From: Methylibium petroleiphilum PM1
Lineage (GTDB): Bacteria; Pseudomonadota; Gammaproteobacteria; Burkholderiales; Burkholderiaceae_C
DNA length: 64,000 bases
Assembly (NCBI RefSeq): GCF_000015725.1
Contig: NC_008825.1
Location: forward strand, 1,550,001 to 1,614,000
Reading direction: 5' to 3'
The position numbers and the translations under genes are program-made. Every line of letters starts with the position of its first letter. The first letter of the stretch is position 1. The notes beneath the pieces were generated by a model. The model worked only from the letters and a program-made list of their open reading frames with translations, did not search any database and had not been told where the DNA came from. Shown piece by piece: positions 8,468 through 16,285 of this stretch.

Positions 8468-10153
8468 TCACATGCCTGCGTAGTTCGGCCCGCCGCCCCC
8501 CTCGGGGGTGACCCAGACGATGTTCTGCGTCGGGTCCTTGATATCGCAGGTCTTGCAGTGCACGCAGTTCTGCGCGTTGATCTGCAGCCGGTCGGTGCCG
8601 GCCTCGGTCTTCACGAACTCGTACACGCCGGCCGGACAGTAGCGGCTCTCCGGACCCGCGTATGTCGCCAGGTTGACAGCCACCGGCACGCTCGCGTCCT
8701 TCAGCGTCAGGTGGGCCGGCTGCTGCTCTTCATGGTTGGTGTTGCTGATGAACACCGAGCTCAGCCGGTCGAAGGTGAGCTGGCCGTCGGGCTTGGGGTA
8801 GGCGATCGGCGTGCACTGGTCGGCCGGCTTGAGCCGCGCGTGATCGGCCTCGGTGCGGTGGATCGTCCACGGCGGGCGCTGCACGCCCAGCCTGGGCAGC
8901 AGCCACTGCTCGATGCCGGTCATCAGCGCGCCCACGGTGTTGCCCTTCTTGAACCACTGCTTGAAGTTCTTCGAGCGCTGCAGCTCGGCGTGCAGCCAGC
9001 TCGCCTCGAAGGCCGCCGGGTAGGCGGCGAGTTCGTCGTGCTGGCGCCCGGCCGCCAGCGCCTCGGCCAGCGCCTCGGCGCACAGCATGCCGGTCTTGAT
9101 CGCGGCATGGCTGCCCTTGATGCGCGCGGCATTCAGCGTGCCGGCCTCGCAGCCCACCAGCGCACCGCCGGCGAACACCAGCTTGGGCAGGCTCAGCAGC
9201 CCGCCGGCGGTGATGGCTCGCGCACCGTAGCCCAGTCGCTTGCCACCGGCGAGCACCGCACGGATGGCCGGGTGGGTCTTCCAGCGCTGCATCTCCTCGA
9301 ACGGGCTGAGCCAGGGGTTCTGGTAGTCCAGCCCCGTCACGAAGCCGAGCGTGACCTTGTTGTCCGCCAGGTGGTAGAGAAAGCCGCCGCCATAGGTGTG
9401 CGAGTCCATCGGCCAGCCGGCGGTGTGCACCACATGGCCGGGGCGGTGCTGTGCGGCGGGGATCTCCCACAGCTCCTTGACGCCCAGCGCATAGCTCTGC
9501 GGGTCGCGGCCCGCGTCGAGCCGGAACTTCGCGATGAGCTGGCGGCCCAGGTGCCCGCGGGCGCCTTCGGCGAACACGGTGTACTTGCCGCGCAGCTCCA
9601 TGCCGAGCTGGAAGTTCTCGGTCGGTTCGCCGTCCTTGCCGATGCCGAGGTTGCCGGTCGCGACGCCGCGCACCGCACCCTGCTCGTCGTACAGCACTTC
9701 GGCGGCGGCGAAGCCGGGGAAGATCTCCACGCCCAGGGCCTCGGCCTGCTGGGCCAGCCACTGGGTCACGGCGCCCAGGCTGATGACGTAGTTGCCCTGG
9801 TTGTGGAAGCAGTCGGGCACCAGCCAGTCGGGGGTGCGCGTGGCGCCGGTCTCGGAGAGGAAGAGCACGTCGTCGCCGCTCACCGGCTGCTCCAGCGGGG
9901 CGCCGCGTTCCTTCCAGTCGGGGAAAAGCTCGGTGATCGCGCGCGGGTCCATCACGGCGCCCGAGAGGATGTGGGCGCCGGGCTCGGAGCCCTTCTCGAG
10001 CACGACGACGGAGACCTCCTGGCCGCGTTCGGCGGCGAGCTGCTTCAGGCGGATCGCCGTGGCCAGGCCGCCGGGTCCCGCGCCCACCACCACCACGTCG
10101 TAGTCCATGGCCTCGCGCGGGCCGTGCTGGTCGAGGAGGGCTTGCGGTGTCAT
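8468..10153 (-). CDS. Electron transfer flavoprotein-ubiquinone oxidoreductase (ETF-QO)
   Basis: A 561-residue membrane-associated flavoprotein that passes electrons from ETF, reduced by acyl-CoA and amino-acid dehydrogenases, to ubiquinone. The FAD-binding motif VVVGAGPGGLATAIRLKQ is near residue 20. The C-terminal ferredoxin-like segment has CPAGVYEF and CVHCKTCDIKDP, which supply the four Cys ligands of the [4Fe-4S] cluster. The end WVTPEGGGGPNY is characteristic of the family. An alternative start 15 codons downstream (MDYDVVVVGAG) is possible. A GAACG-GT-CGTTC palindrome lies upstream. Confidence 0.95.
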   Translation of the reverse strand: MTPQALLDQHGPREAMDYDVVVVGAGPGGLATAIRLKQLAAERGQEVSVVVLEKGSEPGAHILSGAVMDPRAITELFPDWKERGAPLEQPVSGDDVLFLSETGATRTPDWLVPDCFHNQGNYVISLGAVTQWLAQQAEALGVEIFPGFAAAEVLYDEQGAVRGVATGNLGIGKDGEPTENFQLGMELRGKYTVFAEGARGHLGRQLIAKFRLDAGRDPQSYALGVKELWEIPAAQHRPGHVVHTAGWPMDSHTYGGGFLYHLADNKVTLGFVTGLDYQNPWLSPFEEMQRWKTHPAIRAVLAGGKRLGYGARAITAGGLLSLPKLVFAGGALVGCEAGTLNAARIKGSHAAIKTGMLCAEALAEALAAGRQHDELAAYPAAFEASWLHAELQRSKNFKQWFKKGNTVGALMTGIEQWLLPRLGVQRPPWTIHRTEADHARLKPADQCTPIAYPKPDGQLTFDRLSSVFISNTNHEEQQPAHLTLKDASVPVAVNLATYAGPESRYCPAGVYEFVKTEAGTDRLQINAQNCVHCKTCDIKDPTQNIVWVTPEGGGGPNYAGM

Positions 10154-10226
10154 GTCTCGTTCCTGTGCTTCGCTTCGGAGGGCCTCCGAAAGGCGCGCGG
10201 ATTCTAAGCCGCAGCACGAGGAAAAC

Positions 10227-10238
10227 GAACGGTCGTTC
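10227..10238. promoter_or_regulatory. Possible operator palindrome upstream of ETF-QO
   Basis: The sequence GAACG-GT-CGTTC is a perfect 5-bp inverted repeat in the 114-base gap between the ETF-QO start and the HupE-like stop. TetR-type regulators of lipid and acyl-CoA metabolism often bind sites of this general form. Assignment to any particular regulator is inference. Confidence 0.3.
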
Positions 10239-10267
10239 TATTCTGTTCCGGCGCGGTCCGGTGCACC

Positions 10268-11440
10268 TTACAGCGGCAGCAGCTTGACGTCGAACAGCCG
10301 TTCGCCCAGCCACACCAGCGCCACGATGCCGGCGAAGGCCGAGCCGCTGCGCAGCCAGGCGCCGGTATGGCCGCGTTCTCGCACCGGCCACAGCAGCAGC
10401 GTCGCGACCGCGACCACGAGCAGCTGACCGACCTCGACACCCAGGTTGAACTGCAGCAATGCGCCCGCCATCGCCCAGGGCGCGAGCTGCAGCTCGATCA
10501 GCGGCCCGGCGAAGCCGAAGCCGTGGATCAGCCCGAAGGCGAACGCCGCGACGGCCCGGCGCCTGCCGAGGAAGGGCCGGATGTTGTCGAGCGCGGTCAG
10601 CGCGATGGTCACCGCGATCAGCGGTTCGATCACGCTCGGCGGCACGCTGAACACGCGCAGCGAAGCGAGCCCCAGCGTGACCGAGTGGCCGACGGTGAAG
10701 GCCGTGATCAGGCCTGCCAGCGGCCACAGGCGCCCGCGCCAGCCGCCGTGCCGGGCATCGGGGCCGAGCACCAGCGGCAGCAGCAGGCAGATCAGGAACA
10801 GCACGTGGTCCGCGCCGATCAGGATGTGGTGCAACCCCTCGCCGAAGAAGCCCGGCGCGGGCGCCGACTCGGCGGGCGGGTCGACGCCGACCGCGGCCCC
10901 GGATGCGCCGGCGCTCGGAGCCAGCCGCAGCGGCGTGCCGCCCGGCGTCAAGCTGCGCAGCGGGCCGGTCGGTTGGCCCTGGGCGTCGAGCACGACCAGC
11001 AGGCCGCGATGCGTCGGGTCGGTGTCGCGGAACAGGCCATAGTCCAGCGCGGGTGCGCCGGCCGCCGCGCAGTCGCTGGCGTAGTGCAGCAGCGCGTACA
11101 CGCCGTCGGCCTTGCGGTCCAGCGCCAGGCCCGGCAGCGCGCGCAGGTGGCAGCGTCCGTCGTCCAGGCGCAGCCGGTCGGCCACGTGGCCGGCGATGTC
11201 GGCCTCGCGCGTTCGCACCTCGCCCCAGCTCAGCTGGCCATCGGCGTTGGCGTCGAGCTCGAGCACGGTGTCGAGGTCGCGCAGCGCCACGTCGACCTGC
11301 AGTGCCAGCTTGCCGTGCGCATCGACGCCGGCGCGCAGGTAGGCGTCGCTGGCCTGGTGGGCTGAGGCGAGCAGCGGCACACCCAGGACCGACAGCCCCA
11401 CCAGCAGCGCGCGCAGCCTGCGCATCGGTGCGCCGGTCAT
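10268..11440 (-). CDS. HupE/UreJ-family membrane protein with N-terminal EF-hand domain
   Basis: A 390-residue protein: signal peptide (ALLVGLSVLGVPLLASAHQ), then an extracytoplasmic domain, then about six membrane segments of the HupE/UreJ type (GLHHILIGADHVLFLICLLLPL, FTVGHSVTLGLAS, HGFGFAGPL). The soluble domain contains a complete canonical EF-hand loop at residues 63-74 (DANADGQLSWGE), implying Ca2+ binding. HupE relatives are linked to nickel or cobalt permeation, and the histidine-rich membrane motifs HHxxxGxDHxxF are present. The start overlaps the stop of the TPR gene (ATGA). It is the last gene of the DUF4331 operon. The transported substrate is unknown. Confidence 0.82.
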   Translation of the reverse strand: MTGAPMRRLRALLVGLSVLGVPLLASAHQASDAYLRAGVDAHGKLALQVDVALRDLDTVLELDANADGQLSWGEVRTREADIAGHVADRLRLDDGRCHLRALPGLALDRKADGVYALLHYASDCAAAGAPALDYGLFRDTDPTHRGLLVVLDAQGQPTGPLRSLTPGGTPLRLAPSAGASGAAVGVDPPAESAPAPGFFGEGLHHILIGADHVLFLICLLLPLVLGPDARHGGWRGRLWPLAGLITAFTVGHSVTLGLASLRVFSVPPSVIEPLIAVTIALTALDNIRPFLGRRRAVAAFAFGLIHGFGFAGPLIELQLAPWAMAGALLQFNLGVEVGQLLVVAVATLLLWPVRERGHTGAWLRSGSAFAGIVALVWLGERLFDVKLLPL

Positions 11441-12615
11441 TGCGCGTTCCCGGCGGATGCCGGCTCCAGCCGCGCATCGCGCAGGCCGATCTGCCGCGCC
11501 AGCGCCACCACCTCGGTCTGCGCCGCCGCGTCGCCGGCGGCCGTGGCGGCGCGCTGCATCACCACGAAGTCGATCGCCTCGCGCTGCGATTTCAGGTTCA
11601 GGCGCGCCAGCGCCAGCGCGCGCGTAGGTGCCGCCTCGACGTCGAGAGCGAAGCGCGCCCGCTCGCGCGCATGGACCGCGACCGCCTCCGGTCGCAGGCC
11701 GGCCTGCGCATAGCGTGCGGCGACCGTGCCCTGCAGGCGGGCCGCATCGGCGCTGCCGAGGGCGCGGGCGACCACGGCCCGGCGCAGCAACCCGGCCTCG
11801 CTGTCGTCGTTGCCGAGCAGGCGCTCGGCTTCCGCCCAGGCCCGTGTGTCGATCAGCGCGTCGACCAGCGCGATGCGCGCGTAGGCATCGTCGGGCTGCG
11901 CCTGCAGCGCGGCGCGGAACTGCGCGAGCGCCGCGTCCGGCCGCCCGGCGCGGGTCTCCAGTTCGCCGAGCGTGGTGTGGATCCACGCGCGCCAGCCGGG
12001 GTTGCCGGGCGGCGCGGCGAGCAGGGCGTCGAGCCGGCGCCGAGCGGCCTCGTTCTCGCCGCGCAGGGCCTGGTTCTCGGCCTGGCAGGCCTGGGCGTAG
12101 AGCGGCTGGCCGGCGTCGGCGAGGCGGGCGCAGGCGGCATCCGAATCGGCGTAGCGGCCCTGCACGCGGTAGACGGTCGCCAGCGTCAGCAGCGCCTGCG
12201 GTTGGCGCGGCGTGGCGGCGAGCAAGGCCTGCAGTTCGGCGGCGGCGCCCTCGAAATCGTGCAGGTACTGGCGCAGCGTGGCGCGCTGCAGGCGGATCTC
12301 TGCGGGCGGCGCCGGATCGGCCTCCCAGGCGCGCAGCGCGCCGAGGGCCTGGCCCGCGAGCCGAGCATCGCCATCGTGACGGGCGCGCTCCAGCAGGCTG
12401 CGCGACAGTGCCAGTGCGGCCTTCGCGTCACGCGGTTGCGCCGACAGCTGGCGCCGCAGCGCGCGCTGCTCGCTCACGTAGGTGCCGAGCGTCGGCAGGG
12501 TCTCGACGATCTCGTCGTCGCTGGCGGGCCGCAGCGCGGCGGCCTGCGCAGAACAGGCCACCGCCAGCAGCCCGAGCCAGGCCGGCACGCGCCGGCAGGC
12601 GCGGCCGACGCTCAT
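11437..12615 (-). CDS. Tetratricopeptide-repeat protein, secreted
   Basis: A 392-residue protein with a signal peptide (VPAWLGLLAVACSAQA) followed by several degenerate TPR units, for example GAAAELQALLAATPRQPQALLTLATVYRVQGRYADSDAAC and DAALAQFRAALQAQPDDAYARIALVDALI read in shorter pieces. TPR superhelices mediate protein-protein contacts, so a periplasmic scaffold role is likely. It overlaps both neighbours by four bases (lipoprotein upstream, HupE-like downstream), showing tight translational coupling. No enzymatic motif is visible. Confidence 0.8.
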   Translation of the reverse strand: MSVGRACRRVPAWLGLLAVACSAQAAALRPASDDEIVETLPTLGTYVSEQRALRRQLSAQPRDAKAALALSRSLLERARHDGDARLAGQALGALRAWEADPAPPAEIRLQRATLRQYLHDFEGAAAELQALLAATPRQPQALLTLATVYRVQGRYADSDAACARLADAGQPLYAQACQAENQALRGENEAARRRLDALLAAPPGNPGWRAWIHTTLGELETRAGRPDAALAQFRAALQAQPDDAYARIALVDALIDTRAWAEAERLLGNDDSEAGLLRRAVVARALGSADAARLQGTVAARYAQAGLRPEAVAVHARERARFALDVEAAPTRALALARLNLKSQREAIDFVVMQRAATAAGDAAAQTEVVALARQIGLRDARLEPASAGNAQ

Positions 12616-12881
12616 TCGTCGATCGACGTGGGGTAGGGCGCGCGGTCGTCCACGTTGTCCGGCGGCATCGTGACGGCGCTCACGTCGACCGGTTCGCTGT
12701 CGTCCAGCATGCGGCTGGCCAGGCTGGCGATGTAGTCGAAGAAGCCCTGGTTGCTGGCGCTGGCGCTGTCGGGCGCCACGCTGTTGTCCTCGGCCGAGCC
12801 ACCGCCTCCGCCCCCGCAGGCCGCCAGCGCGAGGCTGGCGGCCGCGGCGAGGAGCGCGGCCCGCAAACGTGTGGTGTTCAT
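12612..12881 (-). CDS. Small putative lipoprotein (89 aa)
   Basis: An 89-residue protein with a lipoprotein signal: hydrophobic AALLAAAASLALAACGGGGGG, where the Cys after ALAA is the expected lipidation site. The poly-Gly stretch then acts as a linker. The mature part is acidic, with FDYIASLASRM and a DSEPVDVS segment. No catalytic motif is seen. It lies 16 bases after the DUF4331 gene and overlaps the TPR gene by four bases. It is probably the membrane-anchored partner of the DUF4331 protein. Confidence 0.75.
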   Translation of the reverse strand: MNTTRLRAALLAAAASLALAACGGGGGGSAEDNSVAPDSASASNQGFFDYIASLASRMLDDSEPVDVSAVTMPPDNVDDRAPYPTSIDE

Positions 12882-12897
12882 GGGGTGCTCCTCGGGG

Positions 12898-14505
12898 TCA
12901 GTGGCTGGTGCCGCCGATCGGCGTCGCCAGGTAGGGGAAGGCGCTCAGCAACGGCACCGTGGCCTGGTCGACGGCATCGTGCACCGCCGCCGAGGTGGCG
13001 CCCAGCGGCACGCTCGAAGGCTTGCACTGCGAGCTCAGGCTGCTGACACCCGGCACGCCGTTCAGGCCCAGCGCGTTGCCGTCGCCGTTGATCACGCACA
13101 AGCCACCCAGCACCGCGACGAGCGAGATGTCGACCACGTCGTCGTTCGGCCGCCGGCCGTTGGGGTAGCCGGCCAGGTCGACCGCCTGCGCCAGGTTCTG
13201 CGGCCCGCCGACGCGCAGCACCTCGCCGGCGACGCCGAGCCGGTTCTGCTGCGCGCGCGGCACCGGTGCGATCGCCGTGTTCAGGCGCAGCATCTCGGCC
13301 GGCGTGACGGTGGCGGGCTTGTTCACGCCGGCGATGCCGGTCAGGAACACCGTGGCCAGGTCGGTGCGCGGCAGGTTGGTCGGCGCCAGCGCGGCGGCAT
13401 TGCCGTCCGCCAGCACCAGGCCCAGCAGCGCCGGCAAGGTCGGGTGGGTCACGTAGTCGAGGAACTGCGTGTCGTTCTGCGGCTTGGAGGCGTTGAACCG
13501 GTCCTTGTCCTTCAGCCCGATCACCACCTCGTTGACCAGCGGCATGCCCAGGCGCGACACCTGCACCCAGGGTCCGGCGTTCAGCGAGGCGGTCTGGTAG
13601 CCGGCCTTCGGTGCGCCCGACAGCAGCTGGCCCTGGCGCAGGCTGGCGGTGGTCCAGCCGCCGATCACCGGGTCGCTGCCGGCGGTCAGGCAGTCCTTGT
13701 GGATCTCGAGCGCCAGCGTGGTGACGTTCTTGTCGTCGATGGTGTTCGGCGCGGCATTGAGGTTCGCCGGGTTGGTGATGACGCTGGCCGGCGCATTGAC
13801 CAGGTCGAAGACCGTGCCCAGGTTGACGGCGAACGGGTCCTTGCGCTGGCCGACGAACACCTTGCCGGGCGCGCTGCAGCCGGGGATGTTGACGCTGTAG
13901 ACGTGCTGGGCGGCATAGGCGGGGTAGTCGGCGAGGGTCTTGACGCCGATGTTGTCGACCGGCTTATCGAAGGTGGCGCTGCCGCCGGTGGCGTTGGTGA
14001 TGGAGGCGCGGCTGCCGGAGCGGCGGTCGCCGCGCACGATGCCGACGGTGAAGGTCTCGGCGACGTTGAGGTTCGCGTCCTTGACGTTGGACACGGCGCC
14101 GGCCTGCGTCAGCGGGATCGACACCATCTTGTTGCCCACCGGCAGCTTGACGTCCTTCAGCGCGTTCAGGAAGCGGAACTGGAAGGTCAGGTCTTCCTTG
14201 GCGTCGCCGTTGTTGTCGATGTGGATCTCGTACAGCGCGTTCGGGTCCAGCTTGAAGTAGTTGGGGCCGCCGTAGGCGTCCTGCAGCGGCAGGTAGTTGG
14301 CGATCAGGGTCACGTAGTTCGCGCGGCCGGTCTCGTAGCTGCGGAACATGTAGAAGTCCGTGGCGTCGACCTTCGGGGCGGTGGTGATGAACGGGGCTTC
14401 GCGGTGGCTGGACGCCAGCGCGGCGCTGCCGGCGGCGCTCAGTGCGCAGGCCGCGACCACGAGCTTCAGGGCGCCGCTGCTGCGCGGGGGGGTGATGTCG
14501 AGCAT
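12898..14505 (-). CDS. DUF4331 domain-containing secreted protein
   Basis: A 535-residue protein with a signal sequence (LVVAACALSAAGSAALA) and then SSHREAPFI, the diagnostic opening of DUF4331, followed by KVDATDFYMFRSYE and GPNYFKLDPNALYEIHIDNNGD. The middle carries RGDRRSG and VFVGQRKDPFAVNLG. DUF4331 proteins are exported and of unknown biochemical role. Two Cys near the C-terminus may form a disulfide. It is the first gene of a four-gene operon with a lipoprotein, a TPR protein and a HupE-like protein, which suggests a joint envelope function. Confidence 0.88.
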   Translation of the reverse strand: MLDITPPRSSGALKLVVAACALSAAGSAALASSHREAPFITTAPKVDATDFYMFRSYETGRANYVTLIANYLPLQDAYGGPNYFKLDPNALYEIHIDNNGDAKEDLTFQFRFLNALKDVKLPVGNKMVSIPLTQAGAVSNVKDANLNVAETFTVGIVRGDRRSGSRASITNATGGSATFDKPVDNIGVKTLADYPAYAAQHVYSVNIPGCSAPGKVFVGQRKDPFAVNLGTVFDLVNAPASVITNPANLNAAPNTIDDKNVTTLALEIHKDCLTAGSDPVIGGWTTASLRQGQLLSGAPKAGYQTASLNAGPWVQVSRLGMPLVNEVVIGLKDKDRFNASKPQNDTQFLDYVTHPTLPALLGLVLADGNAAALAPTNLPRTDLATVFLTGIAGVNKPATVTPAEMLRLNTAIAPVPRAQQNRLGVAGEVLRVGGPQNLAQAVDLAGYPNGRRPNDDVVDISLVAVLGGLCVINGDGNALGLNGVPGVSSLSSQCKPSSVPLGATSAAVHDAVDQATVPLLSAFPYLATPIGGTSH

Positions 14506-14701
14506 GCTGTCTCCTCAGGGTTGCGGTGGGACCGCAAGGTCCGACCCTCACCCGGAAGCGACGGTGCCGAGGCCCTGCTGGAGTCGCATACGCAGTCGCT
14601 GCGCGATCGGATGCAACGGCGTCATCTTGGTGACAGCGCTGACGCGTGTGCGTGATATCTTGGCTGGCACAGAACACGACACGGCGACGAACGGAGACCC
14701 C

Positions 14702-15484
14702 ATGAGCCATACCATCGACTTGTCCGGCCGCGTGGCCCTGGTGACGGGCGCCTCCAGCGGCCTGGGCGCGCAGTTCGCGCTGACGCTGGCCGCCGCCGGC
14801 GCGGCGGTGGTGCTGGGTGGCCGCCGCATCGAGCGGCTGAAGACCCTGAGGGCCGAGATCGAGGGCCTGGGCGGCGACGCCCACGTGGTCGGCGTCGACG
14901 TGACCGACCCCGACAGCATCCGCTCCGCGGTCGCCCACGCCGAGACCGAATGCGGCGCGATCGACATCCTCGTCAACAACTCCGGCGTCAGCACCACGCA
15001 GCGCATCATCGACGTGACGCCGGAGGACTACGACTACATGATGGACACCAACACGCGCGGTGCCTTCTTCGTGGCGCAGGAGGTCGGCAAGCGCATGATC
15101 GCGCGCGCCAAGGGTGCGGCGCCGGGCACCTTCACCGGCGGGCGCATCGTCAACATCGCGTCGGTAGGCGGGCTCAAGGTACTGGGGCAGATCGGCGTGT
15201 ACTGCATGAGCAAGGCCGCGGTGGTGCACATGACGCGCGCGATGGCGCTCGAGTGGGGCCGCTACGGCATCAATGTGAACGCGCTGTGCCCCGGCTACAT
15301 CGACACCGAGATCAACCACCACCACTGGGGCACCGAGCAGGGCAAGAAGCTGGTGGACATGATGCCGCGCAAGCGCGTCGGCCAGCCCAAGGACCTGGAC
15401 ACCGCGCTACTGATGCTGTGCGCCAACGAGAGCCATTTCATCAACGGCGCGGTGCTGCAGGCGGACGATGGATTCGGCCTCTGA
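14702..15484 (+). CDS. SDR-family oxidoreductase
   Basis: A 260-residue classical short-chain dehydrogenase/reductase. The cofactor motif TGASSGLG is near residues 15-22, NNSG follows in the expected place, and the catalytic YCMSK supplies the YxxxK pair. GGRRIERL after beta-2 suggests NADP(H) preference (basic residues), which is inference. Substrate is unknown. The 3' end overlaps the start of the YceH-like gene by 17 bases, so the two are co-transcribed. Confidence 0.9.
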   Translation: MSHTIDLSGRVALVTGASSGLGAQFALTLAAAGAAVVLGGRRIERLKTLRAEIEGLGGDAHVVGVDVTDPDSIRSAVAHAETECGAIDILVNNSGVSTTQRIIDVTPEDYDYMMDTNTRGAFFVAQEVGKRMIARAKGAAPGTFTGGRIVNIASVGGLKVLGQIGVYCMSKAAVVHMTRAMALEWGRYGINVNALCPGYIDTEINHHHWGTEQGKKLVDMMPRKRVGQPKDLDTALLMLCANESHFINGAVLQADDGFGL

Positions 15485-16169
15485 CGCCGGCGAGCGCCGG
15501 CCCGCGCGGGCAGCGCTGCGCGTGCTGTCGCTGATCGAGCAGCGCGTGGTGGCGGTGCTGGTCGAGAAGCAGCACACCGTGTCCGACAGCTACCCGCTGA
15601 GCCTGAACACGCTGCTGCTGGGCTGCAACCAGAAGACCGCGCGCGAGCCGGTGATCAACGCGACCGAGAGCGAGGTGCTCGCCGCGGTCGACGAACTCAA
15701 GCGCCTGAGCCTGGTGATCGAGGTCAGCGGCAGCCGCGTGGCCCGCTACGAGCACAACCTGCAGCGCGTGCTGGGCGTGCCCAGCCAGGCTGCGGCGATC
15801 CTCACGCTGCTGATGCTGCGCGGGCCGCAGACCGCGGCCGAGCTGCGGGCCAACACCGAGCGGCTGCACCGCTTTGCCGACATCTCCTCGGTCGAGGGCT
15901 TCCTCGACGAGCTGGCGCTGCGCGAGCCGCCGCTGGTGGTGAAGCTGCCGCGCGCACCGGGCTCGCGCGAGGCGCGCTGGGCGCAACTGCTGGGCGGCCC
16001 GCCCGAGGTGTCCGTCGCGGCGCCGGCCGGCGCCGCACCCGAGGATCTGGTGACGGCCGGCGAGATCCAGGCGCTGCGCGCCAACCAGCACCGCCTGCAG
16101 GCCGAGGTGGTGATGCTGCGCGCGCAACTGCACCGGCTGGCCGCCGAGCTCGGCGTCGACCTGTCCTAG
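15468..16169 (+). CDS. YceH-family protein (DUF480)
   Basis: A 233-residue protein with the DUF480 signature: LIEQRVVAVLVEKQHTVSDSYPLSLNTLLLGCNQK, an N-terminal winged-helix unit, followed by a second winged-helix unit (ILTLLMLRGPQTAAELRANTERLH). A C-terminal helix (LRANQHRLQAEVVMLRAQLHRLA) could form a coiled coil. YceH proteins are conserved but not functionally defined, and the double winged-helix fold hints at DNA or protein binding. It overlaps the SDR gene by 17 bases. An earlier-starting form is not evident. Confidence 0.88.
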   Translation: MDSASDAGERRPARAALRVLSLIEQRVVAVLVEKQHTVSDSYPLSLNTLLLGCNQKTAREPVINATESEVLAAVDELKRLSLVIEVSGSRVARYEHNLQRVLGVPSQAAAILTLLMLRGPQTAAELRANTERLHRFADISSVEGFLDELALREPPLVVKLPRAPGSREARWAQLLGGPPEVSVAAPAGAAPEDLVTAGEIQALRANQHRLQAEVVMLRAQLHRLAAELGVDLS

Positions 16170-16285
16170 GTTGCCGGCCGGGTAATTTGCCCGCGCTGCG
16201 CCGGCCGCGTGCAAACGCCGGGTCTCGGGCTCAGAATCGCCAGCGCCCGCCGTGCGGGCCGCCTGACCCACCAGCCCGGATTCCG

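Noticed and set aside
8730-11477. 915-residue minus-strand frame across ETF-QO and HupE
   Set aside because: It is a different frame of two well-supported genes and spans their intergenic gap.
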